A DNA stretch of 64,000 nucleotides, from the NCBI GenBank assembly GCA_958450365.1, contig CAUEEP010000455.1, positions 1 to 64,000 of the forward strand, read 5' to 3'. Shown in pieces: positions 34,273 through 45,042 of the stretch. Within the stretch, counting starts at the first letter, position 1, and every line of letters begins with the position of its first letter. The DNA comes from Mesorhabditis belari. Lineage: Eukaryota; Nematoda; Chromadorea; Rhabditida; Rhabditidae. Made by a program: the position numbers and the translations under genes. The notes under the pieces were generated by a model, which made no database searches, had not been told where the DNA came from, and saw nothing but the letters and a program-made list of their open reading frames with translations.

Positions 34273-34976
34273 GTGCCGCGAGGTAGGGTGAATCGTCTGG
34301 TCAAAGTACCCAGACTCGAAAGAATACTCAGGTTTTCTAGTCAATTGAAGCCACTCAAAGCACCCAATTTCAGTCAGCCGAAACCCTTCCAATTGCCCAT
34401 TCCGGATAAAGGAATTTATCATCGGCAGTTAATGCCTTTAAAAGTCGAACTGCGCATATTCAGTGAGTACAAGACGCCGATCAACGTTCAACCAAGACGA
34501 CACAGCTACGGTCCCGGATATCGACAGAATCACGATCAATATGTGTAGTGTCAAACAGACAACAAGAAATAGTAGTTCATTGCTTTCTAGATCAAAATAC
34601 ACTGGCAAAGAAGGATACAACTCGATTCACTACCCGGCAATCAATGAGTGAGTGCTTGGAAGAATCTGGCTCAAAAATCCAAAACTCACAGAAAGCCATC
34701 TGCTCACCTCCAACCAGAACCCAGTTCATATATAAGAAGGTGATTGATGATCATTGTTTGAAAGCATCTTTCTCCATTACGATCATTTAATAATTACCCA
34801 CAAGAATAATTTTTTCATTCAAGCCCACAGGGGTTTCTGCTTTTTCTGATCCCCGAAAAATCTCCGCCTGCAGAACCAACAGTGAGAACAAAAAGGAAAA
34901 AAAAACTCAAAGACAAATCGACGAGTTGAGGGACGAGAAGAGCGACCTTCACGAAGAATTCTCAGTTTCCTCATGC
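34273..34976 (+). CDS. Small gene of unknown family, copy 2 (HSYGPGYRQNHDQY type)
   Basis: The longest version of the family seen at 7,692. An open stretch from 34,273 reads MPRGRVNRLVKVPRLERIL, then FQLPIPDKGIYHRQLMPLKV and YGPGYRQNHDQY (to about 34,541). Intron GTGTAG...TTTCTAG, then RSKYTGKEGYNSIHYPAINE (to about 34,649) before GTGAGTGC. A distal exon at about 34,876 encodes TNSENKKEK and a charged coiled coil ending EEFSVSSC-stop, as in the other copy. No signal peptide, membrane segment or known domain is visible. Exons upstream of 34,273 may exist. Confidence 0.4.
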
Positions 34977-35377
34977 TCATGTCCATTGATGTTCAACACA
35001 TTTATCTAATAGTCTATTCAGGAGCGACGAGAGAGCAAAATACTTGCAGCTTCAGGCGGAATTCTGGGTTTTTGGGATAACTTTTTATATGAGATTTTTC
35101 AGAAGAAACAATTCAGAAATAAAGAAAAAGATAATGTGCGGTTGTGTGTTTTCAGAAGATTGAATAGAATGGGATTTATTGGTATTTGTCCACAGAAAAG
35201 AACACAAAGCATTTATCAGAATTGAGAGCCCCTTTTGCAAATAAAAGGAGGCTGAGAGGAGAAGAGGAGACGTCCTGTAGGAAACGAGGCGAACCATGAA
35301 ATGTGTCCATTTCTGATGGAAATCCCTTGATTTATTGATTATTGTCCCCAGAAATAGAAAAGAACATAGAGGATTCA

Positions 35378-37147
35378 TCAGAATTGAGAGCTCCTTTTGC
35401 AGAGAAGACTCATCTGATAGGTAGGAGCATAGCCTCGCCATTTCCCATCGTAGCTCCCAAGCTGAAATGAGTTCATTTCTGATCGAAATCCTTTGATATA
35501 ACACTTTGCCTTATTTCACAAGAAATTTCCTCAGATCGTTCGAAATATTTTTGGATTAATTATGCATTGCAAATTGGAAATTGGAATAAATATCGATGAT
35601 TTCACGTTGAAAATCTCACATAAGTGTGGGTGTACGAACCCGGGTCTTCCGGATCCCAATTGGTGAAATCCACCGAACTTCCATCCGTCCATTCAAAAGC
35701 ATTTTCTTTGTTCGGATTTTTCTGAATAAAGAAATTTTTATGTTTAGATAATGATATTTCAATCCGATTTTCCTTTTTTCTTCTTGAAATTCTTCTAGTT
35801 ACCCAATTGAAACCATTATTTCTATCAAAGAACTATCAGTCAAACGAATCATTTTTTCACAGAGAGCCTTCCGGAAATGGCTGAAAGAATCATTAGTTTC
35901 TATATATTTATTTATGTCTTTCAATCAGAAAAATTCAACCTTCAGTCCGAGCCAGAACCCATCCCACGAATTAACAGTTTTCGCTGAAACAAATATCGAT
36001 TGTTTTTGGTTTATAAAACATATATTTCTACGAAAATCATGAATTTTCAGAATTGAATCTTTTCGATTTCTTACCGAGTTTCCAAACAAAATCGTGCTCT
36101 TCCTGACTGTGAATGGAGACTAGATGGCTCTTTCGACTCGCACAATATGCCTCGGCTTCATCAAATGAAATTCTTTGATTGCTAACCTTGAGATGAAGAT
36201 AATCCTGGGTCACAACATCCACCAAACCTTGTACCAAGAAGTGGTTTTGGCCAAATACGACCATCCATCCCGAGACAGATCCAAGAGATTCATGGTTCGA
36301 TTTCTGAATATCTTCGGAAAAATTCTAGATCCTTTAGACAAATACTCAATCTATTTCCTTAAAAAAACGCATAAATCTGCCGGCACCCTCTTGATTTCGG
36401 CCATTTTGTTTTCTCTTTTAAATTGTAAGGAGGGGAATTGATTGGATTGAGTCGAATGGGTGTTTTGGGAGTCAAAAAAATGTTTTCTCAAGTCGCAGTC
36501 CACAAGAGATACCAAATAGACTCACATTTGGATTTCCGGGTCAGAGTTCTTGCTCTGCAACGCGTTGATTTTCTCTTCGAGCTCTCCAATCTTGGCCTTT
36601 CCATCTCGCACTTCCGTATTTTGAGTTCTTCTGAAAAAAGTTCGGATTTTTACTATATATTGAGCTTGTCAAAAAGAAAATTACAAAATTAGTACAATTT
36701 TGCTTCGAGATCGTCGTTCTTCCTTTTCGTCTCGGCGAGTTCGCTGATTTTTCCTCGGGCCTCGACGAGTTCTTGTTGGGTTTCATTCCTGAAAAGTCTT
36801 GTCATTGAGACACTCAAGCTTTGTTTATTCTATCAATTTCGCTTTCCTCTCAAAAAACTCACCAATTTCTTTGACAAGATCTCAAACGGACGGTATCCGG
36901 ACAATCCTCTGTACTGCTGAAATCTAAGATCATCCACAAGCCCCTTTCTAACCAACTTCAAAGTACGACGATCACCAGACAGATTTTCATCTCGATCTAT
37001 CGGAGATCTGAATGGTTAACTACATAGCTATTTGAAGGGAAAAGAATACGTGGATGGATCCACATGATCGGCTTGTTGAATGGATGAAGAAATTTGATGG
37101 AAAAGGAGGGGAATCGTGATGAATAGACCGACGGCCATCACACCCAT
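35378..37147 (-). CDS. Secreted coiled-coil C-type lectin domain protein (CLEC copy I), intact
   Basis: Minus-strand exons 37050-37147, 36863-36916, 36696-36788, 36526-36630, 36228-36303, 36075-36186, 35940-35983, 35620-35721 and 35378-35461 total 768 bases: 255 aa and stop. Signal peptide MGVMAVGLFITIPLLFHQIS; Cys linker (TEDCPDTVRLRSC); coiled coil (TQQELVEARGKISELAETKR, KAKIGELEEKINALQSK); CTLD (GWSYLAKTTSWYK, FDEAEAYCASRKSHL, FWLGL, EWTDGSSVDFTNWDPEDPG, LLCK). The third exon fuses the 5' half of one coil exon with the 3' half of another and stays in frame. An exon near 36,370-36,420 (FKRENKMAEIKRV) has lost acceptor and donor; skipping it keeps the frame. Divergent partner of the gene at 43,351. 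A decayed second terminal exon sits at 35,211-35,297. Confidence 0.85.
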
Positions 37148-37560
37148 TCTGCTGAATTGCTTGATTCGTTTTGAATTCGGGGAAATGGGAAGAACGAATG
37201 GAGGGACGATCCGATCAACAATTGTTTTTTTACGGAAAAGAGCTTTTGAGAGCTCTGAAATCGTTTAGGAAAGCGATTGACTCATTAAGCCGTTGAAACA
37301 ATCGCTTCGAATAGACTTCGTGCAAAAAAAAGTAGCATTTCGGGAAAAATAAAGCCGTCAGTTCGGGTGAAGTTGGTGAGTGAGAAAACGCGGAGTTATC
37401 AGGAGACTACTTTCGGGGAAGGTTAACTGAGCCGACCGTTCCCATCAAATCGCCACAATTGTTCCTCAATCCCCGCGGGGGAAGCTATCTATCTCCCGCC
37501 GGCGTAAACAATTTTTCCTAAAGCCTTTCTGACTTCGCCAACTTCAAAATTTAAAGCTCC
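37148..37560 (-). promoter_or_regulatory. Upstream region of CLEC copy I with conserved GATA-type site
   Basis: Mirror image of 42,960-43,350. It holds TTATCAG at 37,396-37,402 (CTGATAA on the gene strand), a GC-rich CCCCGCGGGGGAAGC stretch near 37,472 and GATCCGATCAACAATTG near 37,207. The motif lies 249-255 bases from the ATG, as in the other copies with this flank. Its function as a promoter is inferred from position and conservation only. Confidence 0.4.
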
Positions 37561-38670
37561 TCGAGGTGACATCATCGTTGATTGTTGTTTTGGTTGTTCT
37601 ATGTTTTTTAAGTGGTTTTGTGTTGTAGCAGAGCATTGTTGTAAAAAGCATAGCTAAACAAGACTTCTCTAAAACGGAAACTGCTCAAGGCATTAAAATC
37701 TATAAAAAGCAAAAAGACAATCAGCTACCAGACTCGAACCAGAGATCCACGCCTTGCCTCCCGGAAGCAGCATCATGATCAGGAAATTTATCGAGGGCAC
37801 TGAGACTGAGAAGCAATGAGTGAGAAATTGGGAGAGATTTTGAACTCGAGTGATGTTAATTCGGATGAGGAGTAGCTTTCTCAGTTCAAATTTCTCAAAT
37901 CGAGACAAAGAAAGAAGATCACAAAAACCTTGAGACACCGAGGCATCAGGATGATGAGGTTGGTTGTAGAATCTCTGGAATCTTCCTTTCCCTCCTCGAT
38001 GTCTTCAGAGCATCTCTTCTTGTTCCAAATCTCCAGAAATGCCCGAAATGACTGAAAAGAGTGTCAAACGCATAACCAGCCATCTCGTTGAAGAAGGTCG
38101 CCCAACTCGAAGCCGATTTGTGGGTTTTTCACCAAATCTTTGCTTCTATCAAAAACAGTCTTTAATTTAATTTTGAATTTTCTCGAAGAACAAGTGAAAA
38201 TTAAAGAGAAAGGCTACTAAATAAGCAGAATTGATGAGAAAATCAAACGAGAAATTTGTTGCCAAGCAAAATTGGGATTTCTTACCAAATAAAGAGAAAG
38301 GAGGGGAATGCCCGATTCGTTTAGTCATCATTCGTCAACCAAAAACAATCGATATTCATTTCAGCAAAAACTGAAAACGAAAACTGCTACAAAATAACAA
38401 TGATTTGGGGCAAGAAATAGAATGCGAACACTCGGCTTTCCGCAATAATTTACCAATAATTTGACTACCAGAACTTGTTTTGGTGTCTATTCCCCACAGC
38501 CTTTTTCCGTCATTTTCGAAATAGCAGACTCTTTGTGAAAAGTAATTCGTTTGACAGATAGTGCTTTGATAGAACCTAAAGTCGATTCTCGTTGATCTCT
38601 ATTATAAAGGCCTTTAGACACTGTCGTCACTATGCTTGACTCATTATTTTTTCATTTTTCTAGCAAATTC
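37561..38670. repeat. Coil exon unit and flanks, left palindrome arm
   Basis: Includes the coiled-coil exon (KVAQLEADLW, about 38,090-38,122, plus strand) and AT-rich flanks shared with 11.0-11.5, 29.6-30.3, 42.5-42.96 and 51.0-51.48 kb. Near 38,510-38,585 are scraps of CLEC intron sequence. No intact gene. Confidence 0.45.
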
Positions 38671-38679
38671 TTGAACGCT

Positions 38680-39935
38680 TTAGTGACATTTTCTTGATTC
38701 TTGACGAAGTTCCATCAACATTTGATGAGCCTTAAACAAATTCGAGTCTAGGCCCCTTTTCATTGAGACATTCGTTGCAGCTTCGGCACTCATTAAAGCC
38801 GCCTCGACTGTTTCCATTTGTCGAGTCATTTCGGGTAGCTCATTAAGATAATCTATAGAAAAATTAGTGAGTGTAAAGAGAATGCATCTACCTCGAAATT
38901 GATTTTTCTGTTTGTTGACGTAGTAAGTGGCATAGGTATGTGTACAAGTTGGACATTTGCCTTGATAGGCATTGGAATGCTTATAGGTTTCCGGTCGTGT
39001 CTTCCTTCATCCTTCACCTTCATCTTCCAACGAGCCTGACACCTCACTTGCTATTTCTGAGGCTTCATCGCCTGGACCGAGTTTGTCAACGATAGCATTG
39101 ATAGAATTTTCAATAGGTGGACTCTAAACCCTTTAAGTTTACAGTTAAGGAAACGTGGAGCTGTTAATCGCCGATGTATCATTGCAAGCATCTAAGTTAT
39201 GGAAAATCAATTGAATTGATCTCGAAAAGCTACCTTCTTGGCCAATTTATATTCCGGATCGGTTGGATTGAAAAAGTGATACCCGACGGTCTTCTTTTAA
39301 CTATCGGTCTCTCCATCGGTCCTTTGAACGCAGATTGAGCCAAAAGTAAAATTGCTTGTGGTTTGATGAGTGGATCCTCGTCGTCTTTTTTCTTTCTCGA
39401 AATCTTTTGACTTTTGACATGTAGTTGTAGGAATGTCCTCCGAAGAGGAAAACGCTGTCGACGAAGAAATGATTGCATCCAACCATTGCTTCTTTTGGAA
39501 TCGAGACCAGCCTCAGAAACGGTTCATCGCTTCGGTATAGGTTGGATGCAACTCTCCACAGGCAAATATCCTAATGGATCTGAAATCTGAAATGTGTCTT
39601 TGAAGTTTGAGGGAGACCTTCTGATAAGACTTTTCGAGTTTCTGGTAATCACGATTCATCACTAGAAGACACGGAATGAAGAACGAATCCTTCTGGACTC
39701 TCTGATCACTTTTTATCAAAACACGGAATTCTTTTTCGTCACATCCATTTCCTCTCACTTTATTGTGCTTAACAAAATCATTTAGGGGAAGTGGTCCGAA
39801 GCTCTAGGTGAAGTTGTTTGTAAAGATGAGGTTTCTACCGATTCTTCTACTGGTTTAAATTCAATGAAATATGTATCTAAAACACGATACGACATTTGAC
39901 GTTGATACGATTGATTCGTGTCATCGTGAGTCAAA
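38680..39935 (-). CDS. Gene family U, most complete copy; unrecognised, with paired CxxC motifs
   Basis: Read on the minus strand from 39,935: ASQSY-type start segment (SYRVLVTDFIEFKPV), then ASDHFPLNDFVKHNKVRGNG, CDEKEFRVLIKSDQRVQKDS, FFIPCLLVMNRDYQKLEKSY and FRSIRIFACGELHPTYTEAM to about 39,515, all in one frame. Only this copy keeps the PLNDF junction without a shift. Then a region open in three frames (39,240-39,480) that I cannot phase, an ASEVSGSLEDEG segment (39,010-39,060), an exon with TYKHSNAYQGKCPTCTHTYA (to 38,892), a 39-base intron, and a last exon 38680-38852 (DYLNELPEMTRQMETVEAAL, ending ESRKCH-stop). The 5' end is cut by a mariner. It looks intracellular and possibly zinc-binding. 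Fragments are at 11.6, 12.2, 28.9, 42.0 and 49.7 kb. Confidence 0.45.
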
Positions 39936-39949
39936 ACAATTCGTGTCAT

Positions 39950-40283
39950 CGTGAGCTCTGCCCTGCTTCAAAAAGGCAAATCGCATGATTTTTGGGGAAG
40001 AATTCTAACATCTGATGAAACATGGATTCAATACGAGAATGTGAAGCGCAAAAATCAGCGGCTTTCTCTAGATCAACCCCCACAACCAACTTCCAAACCC
40101 GATATTCATGAAATGAAACTTATGCTTTGCTGTTGGTGGAATACAAAAGGTTTGGTGTATTATGAGTTGTTGAATCCTCATTGATTGATCATGATTGATC
40201 TCATTGATTGAAGTGCGTTTTTTTATGTCTTTAGCAATAAACAGTTTTGTGAAAAAACCGACACTACTTTTTCCTCAACCTAA
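39950..40283 (+). mobile_element. Truncated mariner, left palindrome arm
   Basis: The plus strand reads SALLQKGKSHDFWGRILTSD, ETWIQYENVKRKNQ and MKLMLCCWWNTKGLVYYELL, the middle of a mariner transposase with the first catalytic Asp. It then jumps across a deletion of about 470 bases to the 3' end. It ends with the terminal repeat TTTTTCCTCAACCTAA at 40,283, flanked by TA. The terminal repeat differs from those of the 48.4- and 57.9-kb mariners, so this is a third mariner subfamily. Confidence 0.75.
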
Positions 40284-40308
40284 TAGTTCAAAAAGAAAAA
40301 AAGACTGA

Positions 40309-41140
40309 AAAAGGACCCCTTGTGGTTGGGCTGGGTGGAATTGGGTGAAACCCACCCATTGTCCATCTGTCAATTCAAAAGAGACGATGATGGGTGATGA
40401 CGATGACGATGACGGGACTGTGAGATGGCAATCCACGCCTCGTCTTTACTAACTTTTTCGCCACAAAGATCGTCCAGCAAAGATTGCACGTTGTTTAGAC
40501 TGTGTTCTTTGTCGAATCCACTGCTAACACTCATCCGATTACATCAGTAATTTCACATCAGATTCAGAAAGAAAGCCAGTCAAATTTTCAAAAGTCCTTG
40601 GTCATAAAATGAGCATTTCATTTGCTAGGCCATACTATTACATGGTACATATAAATCTAGGTCGAGATTCTCAACAAATCTTCTGACTTCCGCAAGATTG
40701 CAAAATCTCAATCATCAAGCTATAACATTATGACATTAAGAGTTTTTTGTTGTGACGACCTTTTCTTTTTCATCGCAATGAAACTCGGGTCAAATGTTAT
40801 TGCAACAGAAATACTGTTCGTATACTACCCGAGAGCCTTTCTCATTTCCATTTCAGCGCTTTCATTCATAAATAGCCCAAGTAAAGAGCCTTTTTTGCCC
40901 ATGGGCCCTGGCTTTCGAGAAAAGCGCATGCAAAGTTTCGGTCATTTTCGGCAAACTCTCACCTCACCTAAAAGGGAAGAAAAGTAGCGGCGGTCTAGGG
41001 GACTGCGTTAGGCTATCAAAATAATGCGATTTTTTTCCTGGGTTTGATTCCTCTTGCGGCCCTACTTTTGGCTTTTCTTTTGCAAAACTTCCGCAAAACA
41101 TTTTTTTCGAGTTCCTAAAATGTTTGCTTGTAGCTTTTTT
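40309..41140. repeat. Palindrome spacer, copy of the 4.3-5.2 kb repeat
   Basis: Unique within the palindrome but matching 4,349-4,740 and 5,080-5,210. It includes a GATGATGACGATGACG run near 40,390 and an open frame at 40,730-40,987 with no recognisable product. No gene is supported. Confidence 0.45.
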
Positions 41141-41163
41141 AGTCTTTTTTTCTTTTTGAACTA

Positions 41164-41840
41164 TTAGGTTGAGGAAAAAGTAATGTCGATTTTTTCACAA
41201 AACTGTTTATTGCTAAAGAGATAAAAAACGCACATCAATCAATGAGATATTCTCCATTATTACTGATGGCTTGTTCCCATCTTCGTCGCAAGTCCCTGAT
41301 TCCATCCTCAAAAAAATGGGGAGTTTAAGAGCCAAAATAAATGTCGACTCCTTTTTTGATCTGTGCATGATTCCCGAGCTTTTCTCACATCAGAAGACTC
41401 CTCAACAACCGAAACAAAAAATAATCTGATGGGGCCAAATTGGGACCATAAGGTGCGTGGGATAGATGTTTCCAACGATTTTGTGGTGAGTGATTTTTGC
41501 AGTGTGAGGTTTTGCATTATCATGTAGAAATAGCACTTTTGATGTTTCAACGCCCAATTTCTTTAAAGCTTCGTTAACCCTCATCAACTGTTTTGCGGTG
41601 ACAGTTTCTCCTGGATTCAACAACTCATAAAACACCAAACCTTTTCTATTCCACCAACAGCAAAGCATAAGTTTCATTTCATGAATATCGGGTTTGGAAG
41701 TTGGTTGTGGGGGTTGACCTAGAGAAAGTCACTGATTTTTGCGCTTCACATTCTCGTATTGAATCCATGTTTCATCAGATGTTAGAATTCTTCCCCAAAA
41801 ATCATGCGATTTGCCTTTTTGAAGCAGGGCAGAGCTCACG
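41164..41840 (-). mobile_element. Truncated mariner, right palindrome arm
   Basis: Starts with TTAGGTTGAGGAAAAAGTAA at 41,164 after TA and continues as the 3' part of a mariner on the minus strand. Readable parts are MKLMLCCWWNRKGLVFYELL, NEALKKLGVETSKVLFLHDN and KPHTAKI. Downstream frames are shifted: the third catalytic Asp region is out of frame. The 5' boundary, at CACGATGACACGAATTG, is identical to that in the left arm. Transposition and truncation therefore happened before the inverted duplication. Confidence 0.8.
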
Positions 41841-41869
41841 ATGACACGAATTGTTTTGACTCACGATGA

Positions 41870-42440
41870 CACGAATCAATCGCTAGTCAATCGTATCAAC
41901 GTCAAATGTCGTATCGTGTTTTAGATACATATTTCATTGAATTTAAACCAGTAGAAGAATCGGTAGAAACCTCATCTTTACAAACAACTTCACCTAGAGC
42001 TTCGGACCACTTCCCTAAATGATTTTGTTAAGCACAATAAAGTGAGAGGAAATGGATGTGAAGAAAAAGAATTCCGTGTTTTGATAAAAAGTGATCAGAG
42101 AGTCCAGAAGGATTCGTTCTTCATTCTGTGTCTTCTAGTGATGAGTCGTGATTACCAGAAACTCGAAAAAGCTTATCAGAAGATCTCCCTCAAACTTGAT
42201 AGACACATTTCAGATGATCAGATCCATTAGGGTATTTGGCTGTGAAGAGTTGCATCCAACCTATCCCGAAGCGATGAACCGTTTCTGAGGCTGGTCTCGA
42301 TTCCAAAAGAAGCAATGTCTTAATGAAAAGCGGCCTAGACTCGAATCTGTTTAAGGCTCATTAAATGTTGATGGAACTTCGACAAGAATCAAGAAAATGT
42401 CACCAAAGCGTTCAAGAATATAGGTAAAATGATTGAGAAT
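41870..42440 (+). pseudogene. Gene family U copy, right palindrome arm
   Basis: Mirror of the copy at 38,680-39,935. About 42,042-42,230 reads RGNGCEEKEFRVLIKSDQRV, then DYQKLEKAYQKISLKLDRHI. The exact mirror of the frame is broken by a one-base difference before LNDF, and RHISDDQ replaces RHISDFRSI, so the frame is lost. About 720 bases of the middle are deleted at 42,317; the tail (MKSGLDSNLFKAH-like, to about 42,420) follows directly. Probably dead. Confidence 0.55.
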
Positions 42441-42959
42441 ATCCGGGTGTTCTCATTTTATTTCTTGCCTCAAATCATTGCTGTTTTGTAGCCGTTTTCT
42501 TTTTCAGTTTTCGCTGAAATGAATATTGATTGTTGTTGCTTGACGAATGATGACTAAACGAATCGGGCATTCCCCTCCTTTCTCTTTATTTGGTAGGAAA
42601 TCCGTATTTTGTCCGGCAACAAATATCTGGTTTGATTTTCTCATCAATTCTGTTTATTTAGTAGCCTTTTCCTTTAATTTTCACTTGTTCTTCGAGAAAA
42701 TCAAAGAATAAATTAAAGACTTTTTTTGATAGAAGCAAAGATTTGGTGAAAAACCCACAAATCGGCTTCGAGTTGGGCGATCTTCTTCAACGAGATGGAC
42801 GGTTCTTTTATGCGTTTGACACCCTTTTCAGGCAATTTTTCAGTCATTTCGGGCATTTCTGGAGATTAGGAAAAAGAAGAGATGCTCTGAAGACATCGAG
42901 GAAGGAAAGGAAGATCCCAGAGATTCTACAACCAACGAGGAGCTTTGAATTTTGAAGTT

Positions 42960-43350
42960 GGAGAAGTCAAAAAGGCTCTAGGAGAAATTGTTTACGCCGG
43001 GGCGAGATAGATAGCTTCGCCGCGGAGATTGAGGAACAATTGTGGTGATTTGATGGGAACGGTCGGTTCAGTTGACCTTCCCCGAAAGCAGTCACCTGAT
43101 AACTCCGCGTTTTCTCACTCACCAACTTCACCCGAACTGACGGCTTTCTTTTTCCCGAAATGCTAATTTTTTGCACGAAGTTCTATTCGAAACGATTCTT
43201 TCAACGGCTTAATGAGTCAATCGTTCTCCGAAACAATTTCGGAGCTCTCAAAAGCTCTTTTCCGTAAAAAAAGCTCTTGTTTATCGGATCGTCCCTCCAT
43301 TCGGTCTTCCCATTTCCTCGAATTCAAGACTAATCAACCAATTCAGCAAA
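42960..43350 (+). promoter_or_regulatory. Upstream region of CLEC copy H with conserved GATA-type site
   Basis: Shares sequence with the upstream regions of copies C, I and K. CTGATAA is at 43,096-43,102, 255 bases before the ATG; a GATAGATAG run is at 43,006-43,014 and TTTATCGGATC near 43,281. Conservation in four copies at nearly fixed distance suggests a promoter element; GATA-factor use is inference from nematode gut genes. Confidence 0.4.
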
Positions 43351-45042
43351 ATGGGTGTGATGGCCGTCCGTCTATTCATCACGATTCTCCTCCTATTCCA
43401 TCAAATTTCTCCGTCGATTCAACAAAGCGATCAATTGGATCAATTCACGTATTCTTTTCCCTCCAAATAGCTATGTAGTCAACCATTCAGATCTCCGATA
43501 GATCGAGATGAGATTCGTGATCGTCGTACTTTGAAGTTAGTCCGAAAGAGATTTTTCGATGATCTTAGATTTCAGCTGTAAAAAGGATTGTCCGGACACC
43601 GTTCTCTTGAGATCTTGTCAAAGAAATCTGTTGGTTTTTTGGGAGAAGAGCGAAATTGATAGAATAAACAATAAATAGGCTTGAGGGTCTTTTCATGACA
43701 CGACTTTTCAGGAATGAAACCCAACAAGAGCTTGTCGAGACTCGAGGAAACATCCTCGAACTGCAGACGGAAATGTGGGTGAAATCAAAAATCTTGAAGA
43801 ATTCAAGCTCATCTTTTTTGGATTTTGAGTAGCGAGTAATTTAAGCATTCAGCGCAAGAGAGCGGAACGAAACGAAGGACAAAGACGTCGAGATGAGTCG
43901 ATTGACAGCAAAAATGGCTCAAATCGAGGCGAACTTAATGGAGAAAATCACCGAGACGAAAAGGAAGAACGACGATCTCGAAGCACAATTGTACTAATTT
44001 TGTAATTTTCTTTTTGGCAAGCTCAATATATAGTTAAAATCCGAACTTTTTTGCGTTGATTGAGTGCGAAATAGATTGAGTATTTGTCTAAAGGATCTGG
44101 ACTAATGTTTTCCGAAGAAATTCAGAAATCGAACGATGAATCTCTTGAAACTGGATGGATGGTCGTATTTAGCAAAAACCGCTTCTTCGTACAAGGTTTG
44201 GTGGATGTTGTGAACCAGGATTATCTTCATCTCAAGTTTATCGCCCGACCAATGACATTTGATGAAGCTGAGGAATATTGTGCGAGTCAAAAGGACCATT
44301 TAGTCTCAATTCACAGTCAGGAAGAGAACGATTTTGTTCAGAAACTCGGTAAGAAATCGAAATGATTCAAGTCATGATTTTTAAAAATTCATGATTTTGG
44401 TAGAAATTTATGCTTTATAAGCCAAAAACAATCGATGTTTATTTCAGCGAAAAATGTTACTTCGAGTCTTGTGTTCTGGATCGGAATGAAGGTTGAATTT
44501 TTCTTTTTGAAAGAAATACAGAAATAAAGAAAAAATAGAAAGTAATGGATTTTCAGCCATTTTCGGAAGGCTCTCTGTGAAAAAAAGATTCCTTGGACTG
44601 ATAGCTCTTTGATGGAAATCTGAAATGAAAGAAACTGATAGAAATCTAATTTGAATTGAAAAAAGATCAAGGGTGAAAAATAAAAACTTCTTTATTCAGA
44701 GAAATCCGAACAAAGAAAATGCTTTTGAATGGACGGATGGAAGTTCGGTGGATTTCACGAATTGGAAGGTTGGAGAGCCGGATTCGAACACCCACGCTTA
44801 TGTAAGATTTTCAACGTGAAATATTTATCGATATTTATTCCAATTTCCAATGCATAATTAATCTAAAAATATTTCGGACAATTTGAGGAAATTTCTTTTT
44901 GTGAAATTACGCAAAGTGTTTTATCAAAAGATTTCCATCAGAAATGAACACATTTCAGCTTTGGAGCAACACTGGGACATGGGAGGCCTATTCTCCTACC
45001 AAACAGTATCGTTTTATTTGCAAAAGGAGCTCTCAGTTCTGA
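43351..45042 (+). CDS. Secreted coiled-coil C-type lectin domain protein (CLEC copy H), intact
   Basis: Exons 43351-43448, 43576-43629, 43712-43774, 43853-43990, 44126-44195, 44237-44348, 44448-44491, 44700-44801 and 44959-45042 total 765 bases: 254 aa and stop. Signal peptide MGVMAVRLFITILLLFHQIS; Cys linker (CKKDCPDTVLLRSC); coil (TQQELVETRGNILELQTE, a 138-base exon with RNETKDKDVEMSRLTAKMAQ, TKRKNDDLEAQ); CTLD (GWSYLAKTASSYK, FDEAEEYCASQKDHL, FWIGM, EWTDGSSVDFTNW, GEPDSNTH, FICK). It keeps the EPD form of the sugar/calcium motif. In SWYK the Trp is Ser. The 41-base CTLD intron ends in CTCAAG. It mirrors the gene at 35378-37147, 6.2 kb away and divergent. Confidence 0.87.

Noticed and set aside
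37690..37790. tRNA-like stretch with GGTTCGAGTC on the minus strand
   Set aside because: It resembles a B box, but no matching T-stem, acceptor stem or A box could be paired around it.
39230..39486. Choosing one of three open frames in the middle of gene family U
   Set aside because: All three frames are open in the 39-kb copy and two in the 50-kb copy; without cDNA or homologues I could not decide, so no product was assigned to this stretch.
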